A stretch of 64,000 bases of DNA, taken from positions 288,657-352,656 of the forward strand of contig CAYVOV010000001.1 of assembly GCA_964453525.1 (NCBI GenBank), given 5' to 3'. The notes beneath the pieces were generated by a model, which was not told the DNA's origin, searched no databases, and saw nothing but the letters and a program-made list of their open reading frames with translations. Below, one piece after another: positions 1 through 7,945 of the stretch. Source of the stretch: CAYVOV01 sp964453525 (lineage in GTDB: Bacteria; Chloroflexota; Dehalococcoidia; Dehalococcoidales; UBA2162). The translations under genes were made by a program, and so were the position numbers. The first letter of the stretch is position 1. The number at the start of each line of letters is the position of its first letter.

Positions 1-572
1 GCCTCTATCATTACTATCGCATCTTTTGTACTGGCAACAATCAGGTCAAGCGAACTCTCTTCAAGCTGTCCAAGTGTGGGATTCAGCACGAACTCGTCAT
101 TGATATAACCGATTCGCACATTGCTTGCCGGACCGGCGAAAGGCACCTGCGACATCGCCAGCACCGCCGAGCTGCCGATAACGGCAAGAATATCGGCATC
201 GTTTTCAAGGTCTGCCGAAAGGACGGTAATAACAAGCTGAATCTCCCGGCGCCACTCCTTGGGCAGCAGCGGTCGCAGCGGGCGGTCAGTCATCCGGGCG
301 GCAAGAGTCGCTTCCTGGCTGGGACGTCCTTCCCGGCGGATAAAGCCACCGGGAATTTTACCGGCGGCATATAATCTCTCTTCATAATCAACGGTCAGCG
401 GCAGAAAATCCACTCCTTCACGGGGCTCCGCACTGACACAAACCGTTACCAGCACCACGGTATCTCCGTAACGTACCGTTACAGCGGCATCCGCCTGCCC
501 GGCAATCTTTCCCGTTTCAATAGCAAGAGTCCTGCCTCCAACTTCACATTCAAAGGTATGGGGTTCTAGCAA
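1..572 (-). CDS. pnp: Polynucleotide phosphorylase, N-terminal part (cut by window edge)
   Basis: PNPase is a 3'-5' phosphorolytic exoribonuclease of mRNA decay. About 190 codons of the N-terminal RNase PH-like domain are visible. They contain the family segments FLPLTVDYEERLYAAGKIPG, FIRREGRPS and RMTDRPLRPLLPKEW, followed by RIGYINDEFVLNP. The start is a TTG at 572-570, with AGGAG six to seven bases upstream. The reading frame is open to the window edge, so the second RNase PH domain, KH and S1 domains lie outside. It follows rpsO by 23 bp in the classic rpsO-pnp order and is very likely co-transcribed with it. Confidence rests on strong similarity over the whole visible length. Confidence 0.96.
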   Translation of the reverse strand, partial: MLEPHTFECEVGGRTLAIETGKIAGQADAAVTVRYGDTVVLVTVCVSAEPREGVDFLPLTVDYEERLYAAGKIPGGFIRREGRPSQEATLAARMTDRPLRPLLPKEWRREIQLVITVLSADLENDADILAVIGSSAVLAMSQVPFAGPASNVRIGYINDEFVLNPTLGQLEESSLDLIVASTKDAIVMIE

Positions 573-595
573 AATATACTCCTGTCTGGATGGTC

Positions 596-859
596 TTACT
601 TGCGCAGACCAAGCTCTTTTATTAGTTTTCTGTAGCGGTCTACATCTTCCCTCATCAGGAAAGCGAGCAACCGTCTTCTTTTTCCAACCAGCTTGATTAA
701 GCCGCGCTGGGTATGAAAGTCATGCCGGTTCGCCACCATGTGACCGGTCAACTGATTTATCCTCTCTGTCAGAATGGCTACCTGGACCTCAGTTGAGCCT
801 GTGTCACCCTCATGAAGGGCGAACTTCTCTATTGTTTCCTTTTTCTTTTCCTTGTCCAA
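596..859 (-). CDS. rpsO: 30S ribosomal protein S15
   Basis: This primary 16S rRNA-binding protein of the small subunit platform is complete at 87 residues, the normal family length. It carries the hallmark HEGDTGSTEVQVAILTERI segment and the C-terminal RRRLLAFLMREDVDRY helix. The start codon is TTG at 859, preceded by a GAGAGG Shine-Dalgarno-like sequence. It is the first gene of an rpsO-pnp pair and has its own promoter about 80 bases upstream. In enterobacteria S15 represses its own translation. The leader here was not examined for such a structure. Confidence 0.97.
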   Translation of the reverse strand: MDKEKKKETIEKFALHEGDTGSTEVQVAILTERINQLTGHMVANRHDFHTQRGLIKLVGKRRRLLAFLMREDVDRYRKLIKELGLRK

Positions 860-934
860 ATTATACTACCTCTCTAAACTGGCCTTGTATTTACATAACC
901 GAATAACACCTATTAAGTATATCATAAATAGATG

Positions 935-963
935 ATTATATCACACGCCGCTACGGCTGTAAA
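935..963 (-). promoter_or_regulatory. Sigma-70-type promoter of rpsO-pnp
   Basis: On the minus strand a TTTACA -35 box (963-958) is followed by a 17-base spacer and a perfect TATAAT -10 box (940-935). It points towards rpsO, leaving a leader of roughly 70 bases. Inferred from consensus match only. Confidence 0.7.
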
Positions 964-984
964 AAGTCCATCTCCGAGGTTCTT

Positions 985-1220
985 TTTGCATTTGGTTGTT
1001 TTTCTTTACCTCACCCCTTGCCCCTCTCCGGCCTGAACTATTGAGAATTGTTGAAAAGCATTTAAGGCCGGAGAGGGGAGAAATAGAGAGAGGGGGCGGA
1101 GCCCCCTCTCTCAAACTCCTTCCCCCTCAAACAATAATATAATATCGACAATAAACGGGTACTGTTTGAGGGGGATAAAGGGGGTGACAAATTTATACCA
1201 GCCAAAACCGAATAGTACCT
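985..1220. repeat. Mosaic palindromic repeat, copy A
   Basis: This stretch fills most of the gap between divergent rpsO and the DUF503 gene. It starts with a TTTGCATTTGGTTG block followed by TACCTCACCCC, which recurs at about 49280 and, inverted, near 62300. It contains two strong hairpins: 14-bp arms at 1021-1034 and 1065-1078, and 12-bp arms at 1086-1097 and 1101-1112 (GAGAGAGGGGGC with a GGA loop). It ends in AAAACCGAATAGTACC, which recurs at about 49605. It has no coding potential and no transposase, so it looks like a non-autonomous dispersed repeat. Confidence 0.8.
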
Positions 1221-1250
1221 TAGTCACGACACTATTCTTTATTCTACCTG

Positions 1251-1279
1251 TTGACCTTGTTACTGATACCGTGTATATT
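1251..1279 (+). promoter_or_regulatory. Promoter of the DUF503 gene
   Basis: TTGACC (1251-1256), a 17-base spacer and TATATT (1274-1279) lie 18 bases before the ATG at 1298. This is a near-consensus sigma-70 promoter with a very short leader. Confidence 0.65.
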
Positions 1280-1297
1280 TGAAACTGGATACAGGCG

Positions 1298-1597
1298 ATG
1301 CATGTCGGTGTTTGTCATATCAGACTTCGCATACCGGAAAACGGCTCCCTCAAAGACAAAAGAAGGGTACTGAAATCCATTACTTCACGGGTAACTAACA
1401 AGTTCAACGTTTCCGTTGCCGAAATAGACGATAACGACTACTGGCAGGTAGCCACCCTAGGCATTTCCTGCGTCAGCAACGATAAACGGCACGCCAATGA
1501 AATCCTTTCAAAGGTAATCAACTTTATTTCCGACCCGCGTTTTGATGTGGAGATGCTTGATTGCAGTATTGAGATACTGCCCTTTTTCGAGATTTAA
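1298..1597 (+). CDS. DUF503 (YlxP-like) family protein
   Basis: At 99 residues this is a full-length member of the DUF503 family. It has the typical opening HVGVCHIRLRIPENGSLKDKR and the following RRVLKSI and VSVAEIDDNDYWQ segments. The fold is a small ferredoxin-like alpha/beta domain. In Firmicutes the homologue YlxP sits in the nusA-infB-rbfA region and is linked to ribosome maturation, but a precise activity is not established. Here it stands alone behind its own promoter, next to the divergent rpsO-pnp operon, so the translation association is kept only loosely. The ATG lacks a strong Shine-Dalgarno sequence. Confidence 0.85.
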   Translation: MHVGVCHIRLRIPENGSLKDKRRVLKSITSRVTNKFNVSVAEIDDNDYWQVATLGISCVSNDKRHANEILSKVINFISDPRFDVEMLDCSIEILPFFEI

Positions 1598-1627
1598 TGA
1601 ATCTAAGCCACACCCAGAGTGATACTT

Positions 1628-2311
1628 ATGAGAAAAGTGCCAAATAATTCTGTTAATACCAAGAGAATTAGAATTAACCGTAGATGGTTACCTTTATTTG
1701 TAATTATTTTACTTCTTTGTTTAGCCCTAATTGTAAAGCATCCTATGATTGAACAGTTGACTCTAATTGTCCTTGTTTTTGTTACAGCACTATATGCAAT
1801 TTTCACGTATGAACAATCAGAAGCTAGCAAGAAAATGGTAGAAGAGATGAAACTTCAGCGGCAAGCACAAATTATGCCATCGATCGTTATATATTTTGAT
1901 AACCCTGTAAGCAACTTAATTGAGCTGGTAATTAAGAATATAGGTCAGGGAGTCGCAAGAAATGCATCATTTAGTATTACTCCTCCCTTAATTGATTATA
2001 AAAATAGAGATATATCGGAACTGTCATTATTTAAAATAGGTGTTAATTATTTTCCCCCAGGGAGAGAGTATCGGCAAGTTATTGATACGAGTTTAAAATT
2101 CTTTAACGAAGATGCCAAATATCCATTATCATATGAAGTTACTATGTCATATTCCGATATTGAAGAAAATCAGATATACAACCAAGTTATACCTTTGGAC
2201 CTTTCAGTTTATCGCCACCTGAAAACTCATCGTGAGAGTGATATAGACTCACTAACAAAAGAAATATCTAAACTCGTAGAAGCACTAAAGTCCTATCAAT
2301 TGAAAGGATAG
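1628..2311 (+). CDS. AT-rich hypothetical membrane protein
   Basis: I do not recognise this family. The protein has about 227 residues from the ATG at 1628; a GTG at 1619 would add three. A basic N-terminus is followed by two transmembrane helices (about residues 20-38 and 42-60), then a short charged coil. A beta-rich soluble domain follows with the segment LIELVIKNIGQGVARNASFSI, a pattern seen in many uncharacterised membrane-anchored proteins. The C-terminus is a predicted helix. Its DNA is clearly more AT-rich than both neighbours and uses A/T-ending codons, suggesting recent acquisition. It lies between the DUF503 gene and the helicase, with no obvious partner. Confidence 0.6.
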   Translation: MRKVPNNSVNTKRIRINRRWLPLFVIILLLCLALIVKHPMIEQLTLIVLVFVTALYAIFTYEQSEASKKMVEEMKLQRQAQIMPSIVIYFDNPVSNLIELVIKNIGQGVARNASFSITPPLIDYKNRDISELSLFKIGVNYFPPGREYRQVIDTSLKFFNEDAKYPLSYEVTMSYSDIEENQIYNQVIPLDLSVYRHLKTHRESDIDSLTKEISKLVEALKSYQLKG

Positions 2312-2355
2312 GTTATAAATTAGATTCCTCATACTTAGCTAAATGGAGCCTCCTT

Positions 2356-4650
2356 ATGGACGCTACAGTCTTCCTCAACTATCTTCGGTCTCAGGACAAC
2401 TATAATAACCAGATTGCCCACGTCGAGCATATTGGGCCGCGTGGGGCGCGGTATGCAGCCCTGGATACACCTCTACCGGCAAGCCTTCAAAGCTGCCTTG
2501 AAAAGCAGGGAATTTCAGCACTCTACACTCACCAGGCAGAGGCGGTGAACAACGCCCGGCAGGGCAGGAACGTAATGGTGGCAACCTCGAGCGCCAGCGG
2601 CAAAAGTCTCTGCTACAACATCGCCGCTGCCGAGACCTTACTCGCCGAAGCCAACAGCCGCGCCATTTACCTTTTCCCGACAAAAGCCCTGGCCCAGGAC
2701 CAGCTTCGTGTACTGAGAGAGCTATTTTCTCCGGGTCTTTTCAGCTACCATGATTTTTCCACCTTCGACGGCGATACGCCCCAGGCGGAGCGTGCCGAGA
2801 TAAGGAGACGGGCAAAAATAATACTTACCAATCCGGATATGCTTCATGTTGGCATTATGCCCAATCACCGTACCTGGGCCAGGTTTCTCCGCAGTCTGAA
2901 ATATGTCGTTATTGATGAAGCCCATATCTACCGCGGCGTCTTTGGCTCTCACGTCGGCGGTGTAATGCGCCGGTTGCACCGTTTATGCCGGCTTTACGGC
3001 TCAAATCCCGTGTTTATCTGCTGCTCGGCTACCATCGCCAATCCCGGTGACCATGCCGAGAAGCTGACCGGTCTGCCCTTCACCGTGGTTGACAATGACG
3101 GCTCTCCCCACGGAGGGAAAGAATTCGTTTTCTGGGAACCGCCGATTATAGATAAGGTTAAAAGCACCCGGCGTAGTGCCAACAGTGAAGCGACCAACCT
3201 TTTCACCGAACTTGTCAGCCAGGAAATACGCACCCTGACCTTTGCCCAGACCCGCCGCGTTACCGAACTTATTTATGTTTACACACGGGACAGGCTGGCC
3301 GAAAATAATCCGAGCCTGGCGGAACGAATCAAGGCTTACCGTGCCGGATATTTACCCCAGGAACGGCGCCAGATAGAGAAGGAGCTTTTCAGCGGCCAAC
3401 TGCTGGGAGTCGTAGCTACCGTTGCTCTGGAGCTGGGCATAGATATCGGTGACCTGGATGCAACGGTACTCAATGGCTACCCGGGGAGTATTGCCAGCAC
3501 CTGGCAGCAGGCAGGCAGGAGCGGCCGCGGCAAAGAGCAGTCTATTAGCTTCCTTATCGGATGGGATAATCCTCTGGACCAGTATTTTATGCACCACCCG
3601 GAGGCATTTTTCAGGAAAAGCGTTGAGAATGCCCTGGTGAATCCAGATAACCACTATATCCTGAGAGGACATCTGCTTTGTGCCGCCTGGGAACTGCCCC
3701 TGACCCGTGACGATGAAAACTTTTTCGGGCCTCTCTTTTCGGTTGGAGTAGCGGAGCTTGAAGAAGAGGGACTGCTCAGAGAACGTCGGTATAAATGGTA
3801 TTTGTCACCCACGATATCCTATCCCGCCCAGGCGATTAACATACGCTCAACATCAGGTGAGAATTATATAGTAATCGATACCTCCACCGGAGCGATGCTC
3901 GAGACGGTGGAGGCAAGTGTCGCTTTCTTCCAGATACATCCCGGTGCCATTTATCTTCACCAGGGAGAGTCCTATATCATTAACCGGCTCGACCTTGCCG
4001 AGCATACCGCCTATGCAGCACCGACCAACGCCAACTATTACACAATGACAAAAGAAATCGAGGACATACGCATTATGAAACAGCTCCGGAGCCGGAGTAG
4101 TGGCAATGTTAAGGTATACCTGGGGGAAGTGACGGTTACAAACGACGTGGTGGGGTTTAAGAAAAAGGCACAGTATACCGATGAAGTAATCGGAGAGGAG
4201 CCGCTTGACCTGCCCCAGATAAAATTTCCCACCGTTGCTTTGTGGTTCGACCTGCCGCCGGAAGCAGTAGCAAAGGTGGACAGGGCAGGACTCGACTTCG
4301 CCGGCGGTTTACACGCCCTCGAGCATGCTGCAATTTCAATGCTTCCCCTGTTCACTCTCTGCGACCGCAATGACATTGGCGGTGTATCTACTCCCCTTCA
4401 CCCTGATACCGGTAGTGCTCAGATATTTATCTATGACGCCTATCCCGGCGGCATCGGCATTGCCGAAAAAGGTTTCGAGCTCATCGAGCAGCTCTGGCAG
4501 GCAACTCTGGATGTAATTAACGACTGCCCCTGCCAGGACGGATGCCCGAGCTGTATTCAGTCCCCCAAGTGCGGTAACAATAACAAGCCCCTGGACAAAG
4601 AAGCTGCTAAAGTCTTGCTGAAATGTCTGCTGGAGAAAAATGACCGGTAA
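2356..4650 (+). CDS. mrfA: MrfA/YprA-like DEAD/DEAH-box helicase with DUF1998 domain
   Basis: This superfamily 2 helicase has 764 residues, the usual length for MrfA, the DNA-repair helicase that works with MrfB in mitomycin C damage repair in Bacillus. Visible motifs are a Q-motif region (about 50-60), Walker A ASGKS (80-84), DEAH (187-190), SAT (224-226), the regulated-expression segment VATVALELGIDIG (about 353-365) and QAGRSGRG (385-392). The C-terminal DUF1998 region ends in a cysteine cluster, CPCQDGCPSC then KCG, at about 724-740, the expected zinc site. No mrfB-like exonuclease is adjacent. The stop codon lies inside the remnant gene at 4640-4768. A role in damage repair is inferred from family membership. 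Confidence 0.85.
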   Translation: MDATVFLNYLRSQDNYNNQIAHVEHIGPRGARYAALDTPLPASLQSCLEKQGISALYTHQAEAVNNARQGRNVMVATSSASGKSLCYNIAAAETLLAEANSRAIYLFPTKALAQDQLRVLRELFSPGLFSYHDFSTFDGDTPQAERAEIRRRAKIILTNPDMLHVGIMPNHRTWARFLRSLKYVVIDEAHIYRGVFGSHVGGVMRRLHRLCRLYGSNPVFICCSATIANPGDHAEKLTGLPFTVVDNDGSPHGGKEFVFWEPPIIDKVKSTRRSANSEATNLFTELVSQEIRTLTFAQTRRVTELIYVYTRDRLAENNPSLAERIKAYRAGYLPQERRQIEKELFSGQLLGVVATVALELGIDIGDLDATVLNGYPGSIASTWQQAGRSGRGKEQSISFLIGWDNPLDQYFMHHPEAFFRKSVENALVNPDNHYILRGHLLCAAWELPLTRDDENFFGPLFSVGVAELEEEGLLRERRYKWYLSPTISYPAQAINIRSTSGENYIVIDTSTGAMLETVEASVAFFQIHPGAIYLHQGESYIINRLDLAEHTAYAAPTNANYYTMTKEIEDIRIMKQLRSRSSGNVKVYLGEVTVTNDVVGFKKKAQYTDEVIGEEPLDLPQIKFPTVALWFDLPPEAVAKVDRAGLDFAGGLHALEHAAISMLPLFTLCDRNDIGGVSTPLHPDTGSAQIFIYDAYPGGIGIAEKGFELIEQLWQATLDVINDCPCQDGCPSCIQSPKCGNNNKPLDKEAAKVLLKCLLEKNDR

Positions 4651-4768
4651 AATGAGGTCGTACTCCGGCTTACCGGTTCTTACGCTGGCACTGGCAGACG
4701 GAAGCCCCCGGTTCCTTTTTAATCCCTCGCCGGTGACGGTCATTAGTTTAAGAGCAAACGAAATCTGA
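4640..4768 (+). pseudogene. Decayed 5' fragment of a membrane-anchor gene
   Basis: The 42-codon frame starting at the ATG at 4640 overlaps the last 11 bases of the helicase gene. It aligns without gaps to the first ~35 codons of the gene at 7345: both begin MTGKM and share FLFNPSPV at the same position. The hydrophobic stretch that should form the membrane anchor is broken here by Asp, Ser, Pro and Arg, and the frame stops at TGA 4766-4768. I read it as the truncated remains of a duplicated leader, not a working gene. The start of 6157 is a third member of the same leader family. Confidence 0.65.
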
Positions 4769-4910
4769 TATTTGTACTAACCCGATGTTAACTTAATCAG
4801 GTATAATGTCCGCTTAGAACTAAATCGTATATGAATAATAATGTTATTGTGATACTTTTCTTTCTAATCCGTATGTATAGATAAAGCTTCTTTACGGAGG
4901 GCGAGGTTAT

Positions 4911-6002
4911 ATGGCTGGTTTCAAAAGTTTTTCTGGAATACAGGGTAGCCTGCGCGGGATATTCGCAGGTATCAAGAAATGGCAGGTAGCCGCGACAGCG
5001 GTGGTGGTTACGGTGCTGGTTCTCAGTGCGCTCTGGGGGATGGGGATAATAAAGCTACCCTCTAAGGTTGGAGAAGCTTCTCCTGCCGCCACCGAATCCG
5101 GGGTCACATCAGGTCCTCCCCGGCGAAGCGGTGGAGGTGGAGAGGCAAGCTGGGCTTATGCCTACCACAGTGTGGATGACCTGTGTACTCACTCGGATAT
5201 CATTGCCATCGGTACGGTGAAAAAGGCTATCGAGTCAAGAGAAGAAGGAACAAGGCTGTACATGACCTACTGGGCTTTCCGGGTGGAGGAAGTGTTAAAG
5301 GGAAAGGAGACCGGCGAACTCACTGTCGTCCAGATGGGTTCGCCCGATGTGCCCGGTTCGGACATGAAAGCCGACCCGCTGTTTCTTCCCGGAGACCGCT
5401 ACCTGCTCTTTCTCAAGGAGAGCAGCACGGGCAATCTTTATTTTCATCCCCAAGGAAGATTCATGGTCTGGGAAAATAAAGTTTATTCAATGAACTATAT
5501 TCTGGCTGATGGGGCAAGTCTCCGCCCTGTGCCTGAACTCAATCTCAATGGCGTGGACCTGGATATCATTACCGGCAAAGTCACTGGAATAGTGGACTCC
5601 GTTCAGCTTCTATTTACCCGGTATAAGTCGAGGTTACCAGGCGATATTATGCGCTATCCGGCCGGAGTAACTCTTGATGTTTATGCCAACCTGTCTACCG
5701 GCAAGAATGGGCCGGGCAAAATCACCTACTCAATCGATAAGGAGTCCCTTCCTGAAGGCCTTATTATAAGCATCAGGCTGGCTGAGTTCAGTGCCGACCC
5801 GTATACAGAATATGAATCAAGACTTATAATAATGGCGAATGTTCCTCCGGGCACCTACCGGATACCGTTGGAATACCACTTCGAAGGAGTCGGCTCCGGG
5901 AGCCGCTCAATCACGCTTCATACCTATTCCGTCAATCCTGAAGATACAGTTACTGATGAAGAGCTAATCGAAAGGGGCTTAAAACCTCCGGGAGGAAAGT
6001 AA
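4911..6002 (+). CDS. Membrane-anchored extracytoplasmic protein, unknown function
   Basis: The protein has 363 residues. A basic N-terminus precedes one transmembrane helix (about 26-47), then a Gly/Ser/Pro-rich linker. A conserved-looking domain (about 90-190) follows with the pattern SDIIAIGTV, FRVEEVLKGKETGELTVVQ and FLPGDRYLLFLKES, which I associate with poorly characterised surface proteins. The second half (about 240-345) is beta-rich and may be an immunoglobulin-like fold. A GGAGG sequence lies 10 bases before the ATG. It is the first intact gene of the exported-protein cluster. No catalytic motif is visible, so a binding or structural role is only a guess. Confidence 0.7.
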   Translation: MAGFKSFSGIQGSLRGIFAGIKKWQVAATAVVVTVLVLSALWGMGIIKLPSKVGEASPAATESGVTSGPPRRSGGGGEASWAYAYHSVDDLCTHSDIIAIGTVKKAIESREEGTRLYMTYWAFRVEEVLKGKETGELTVVQMGSPDVPGSDMKADPLFLPGDRYLLFLKESSTGNLYFHPQGRFMVWENKVYSMNYILADGASLRPVPELNLNGVDLDIITGKVTGIVDSVQLLFTRYKSRLPGDIMRYPAGVTLDVYANLSTGKNGPGKITYSIDKESLPEGLIISIRLAEFSADPYTEYESRLIIMANVPPGTYRIPLEYHFEGVGSGSRSITLHTYSVNPEDTVTDEELIERGLKPPGGK

Positions 6003-6156
6003 AACGGTTATTTTCCAGCCCGGTCATAACTTTTTAGCAAAAACAGCGTTATTAATACTAAAGCCATGCTTGATGATGAAGTATCCGGGGTAAAGAAGGT
6101 GTTCATCTCTGGCTTGGAACATGCGAAAACAGAAGTTTGCTGACGATTTATAGAAA

Positions 6157-7278
6157 ATGACAGGCAAAATGAAACTGTATACCGGCATGCTCTTTCTGGG
6201 AGTGGTAATAATAGCCGGTGGTACCTGGCTGTTACTTAACCGGACCCCGCAGACCGGCATTCCGGAAGAGACGTCTCCCCTTGAGAAGTCTATGGTGAAG
6301 GTGTTCGAGACGGGAGCATCCGAGTCGCCGGTAGCTTTCGGAATCGTCGTTGGTGACGGTAATCAGGTACTGACCGTTCTCGATTATGAGGAATATACCC
6401 CCACCCCCGGCAGCCTGGAAGTCATTGCTGCCACGGGTGACCGGTTCAGCGCCTCCGTAAAGGCAATCGATCCGCATACCAGCGCCACCCTGCTCCGGGT
6501 GGAAGGTGCTGAACTGCCGCCGTGCAGTACCGGTGATTCTGCAAACATGCGGCGGGGACAGGAAGTGTTCGTCCAGGGATGGCACTCCGGGACGACATTT
6601 AAAAAAGCCTCAGCGACGATAAGCTACCTGAGCGACTGGCCACTGAATTTTCATGTGGACATTTCCCATGAGGCGATGAAGACTGGAAACGCTGTTACCG
6701 GACAGGGGGCTGCCATCACCGATGTGGTTGGTAACGTCATCGGGCTGACAGGAACAGTCTACAATAAACTGATACCGATATTGGGTGGGCCCGGTATAAT
6801 ACCGTTCTGTGTTCCGATAAACAGTGCCCTTGAGCTGCTGGATCCGGATGCCGCAGGTCGGGCGTGGGCGGAAGGCCCGGCGGTAACCACCATACTTGCC
6901 GAAAGCGGTGGCACATCTGTTCTCGGCAATATACTGCCCTCCGTTTCCGCCTATGACCTGATGACCGAAGCCGCGAATGAACTCCTTGCAACGCTGGGAA
7001 AGCCACTGGACGATAACGACGCCCTGGCAGAGCATTATCTGCTCTTTACCTGGCCGCCCCCTACTGATGGCATATTGCTGACCCTGTGTTACCCTGATTT
7101 GCAGGAGTTGAGAAATATTAATGGTAAGTTAATTGCCCGGGCGAAATGGGTGGGGCTGCAATGGAACCGGAGTGAAGGCAAGCCAGACCGCCTTTTTTAC
7201 GGCACCGAACCTTACGAAGTGGAGGGCATCTTCGAACTGACCGGGGATACGGCTTATCTTGAAAGCACTTTGAAATAG
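6157..7278 (+). CDS. Membrane-anchored trypsin/HtrA-fold protein lacking the catalytic triad
   Basis: The 373 residues begin with the MTGKMKLY leader and a transmembrane helix (about 8-27). Residues 45-200 follow the order of an HtrA-type serine protease domain: GIVVGDGNQVLTV, DRFSASVKAIDPHTSATLLRV, a GDS segment, and GNAVTGQGAAITDVVGNVIGL. All three catalytic positions appear replaced. The His region reads LDYEEY, the Asp position is Ser in TSATLL, and the nucleophile Ser of GNSGGP is Ala in GNAVTG (177-182). The C-terminal 170 residues are not PDZ-like and are unrecognised. The likely role is binding rather than proteolysis. The fold is inferred by pattern and not by a profile search. Confidence 0.6.
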   Translation: MTGKMKLYTGMLFLGVVIIAGGTWLLLNRTPQTGIPEETSPLEKSMVKVFETGASESPVAFGIVVGDGNQVLTVLDYEEYTPTPGSLEVIAATGDRFSASVKAIDPHTSATLLRVEGAELPPCSTGDSANMRRGQEVFVQGWHSGTTFKKASATISYLSDWPLNFHVDISHEAMKTGNAVTGQGAAITDVVGNVIGLTGTVYNKLIPILGGPGIIPFCVPINSALELLDPDAAGRAWAEGPAVTTILAESGGTSVLGNILPSVSAYDLMTEAANELLATLGKPLDDNDALAEHYLLFTWPPPTDGILLTLCYPDLQELRNINGKLIARAKWVGLQWNRSEGKPDRLFYGTEPYEVEGIFELTGDTAYLESTLK

Positions 7279-7344
7279 CACTATAGTATTCGTCTACGAC
7301 CCGGAAAATGTAAAAGCAATAATCTCACTGAGGATTTATAAAAA

Positions 7345-7923
7345 ATGACCGGTAAAATGAAACTTTATATCGGGTTGCTGGCTCTGGTGCTGGCGCTGAC
7401 CGGCGGAGGTCTATGGTTTCTTTTTAATCCGTCGCCGGTAATCGAGGTGCCTGAAGGTGAGCCGGTGATTGTGATGGATGCAGACTCGGTTATGGGTGGA
7501 AAAAGAAGTCAGGTATTAATCTATGAGAATGGTACTGTTATCTTTCATGAAGATAAGGGACTGCGACCTCCTCCACCGCCGGGAGAATCGGCAATAAGGA
7601 CCTGGAAAACAGGCAAACTCACTCCGGAAGAAGTCAATAATTTAATCAGTTATATAAAGAGTATCCACTTTGATGAACTGGATTCCTTCTACGAGCACAT
7701 GACCGTAATCTCCGGAGCGGGAACGATGAGTGACCTGCGTTTTACCTTTTCAGTAGATTCAGGAAATATCAAGAACACAGTACAAGCGATAGGTTACCAT
7801 CCGCCGGGCAGCAACCATCCGGACCGGGAACTGCCATATCCTCTGGGAGAGATATATACAAGGCTCAACGATATCATCGAAAACAGGACAGAAGAAATCT
7901 ACCGGGAGGCTCTCTCCGAGTAG
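7345..7923 (+). CDS. Membrane-anchored hypothetical protein with MTGKMKLY leader
   Basis: This 192-residue protein has the same N-terminal leader as 6157: MTGKMKLY followed by a hydrophobic helix to about residue 27. The soluble part contains SQVLIYENGTVIFHE and KTGKLTPEEVNNLISYIKSIHFDEL. This resembles small secreted domains in which a printed-quantity strand pair is followed by a helix, but I cannot name it. A proline-rich loop lies between. It is followed by the next gene after 22 bp, so the two are probably co-transcribed. Upstream, both this gene and 6157 share the sequence GATTTATA just before the ATG, which supports duplication of the leader region. Confidence 0.65.
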   Translation: MTGKMKLYIGLLALVLALTGGGLWFLFNPSPVIEVPEGEPVIVMDADSVMGGKRSQVLIYENGTVIFHEDKGLRPPPPPGESAIRTWKTGKLTPEEVNNLISYIKSIHFDELDSFYEHMTVISGAGTMSDLRFTFSVDSGNIKNTVQAIGYHPPGSNHPDRELPYPLGEIYTRLNDIIENRTEEIYREALSE

Positions 7924-7945
7924 AACGTTTTCAGGAGGAAGTGAA

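Noticed and set aside
985..1220. CRISPR array or insertion sequence
   Set aside because: No regularly spaced repeats and no transposase; the structure is one mosaic of palindromes.
4640..4768. A working 42-residue membrane peptide
   Set aside because: The membrane helix is broken by charged and proline residues, and the frame looks like decay of the 7345 leader.
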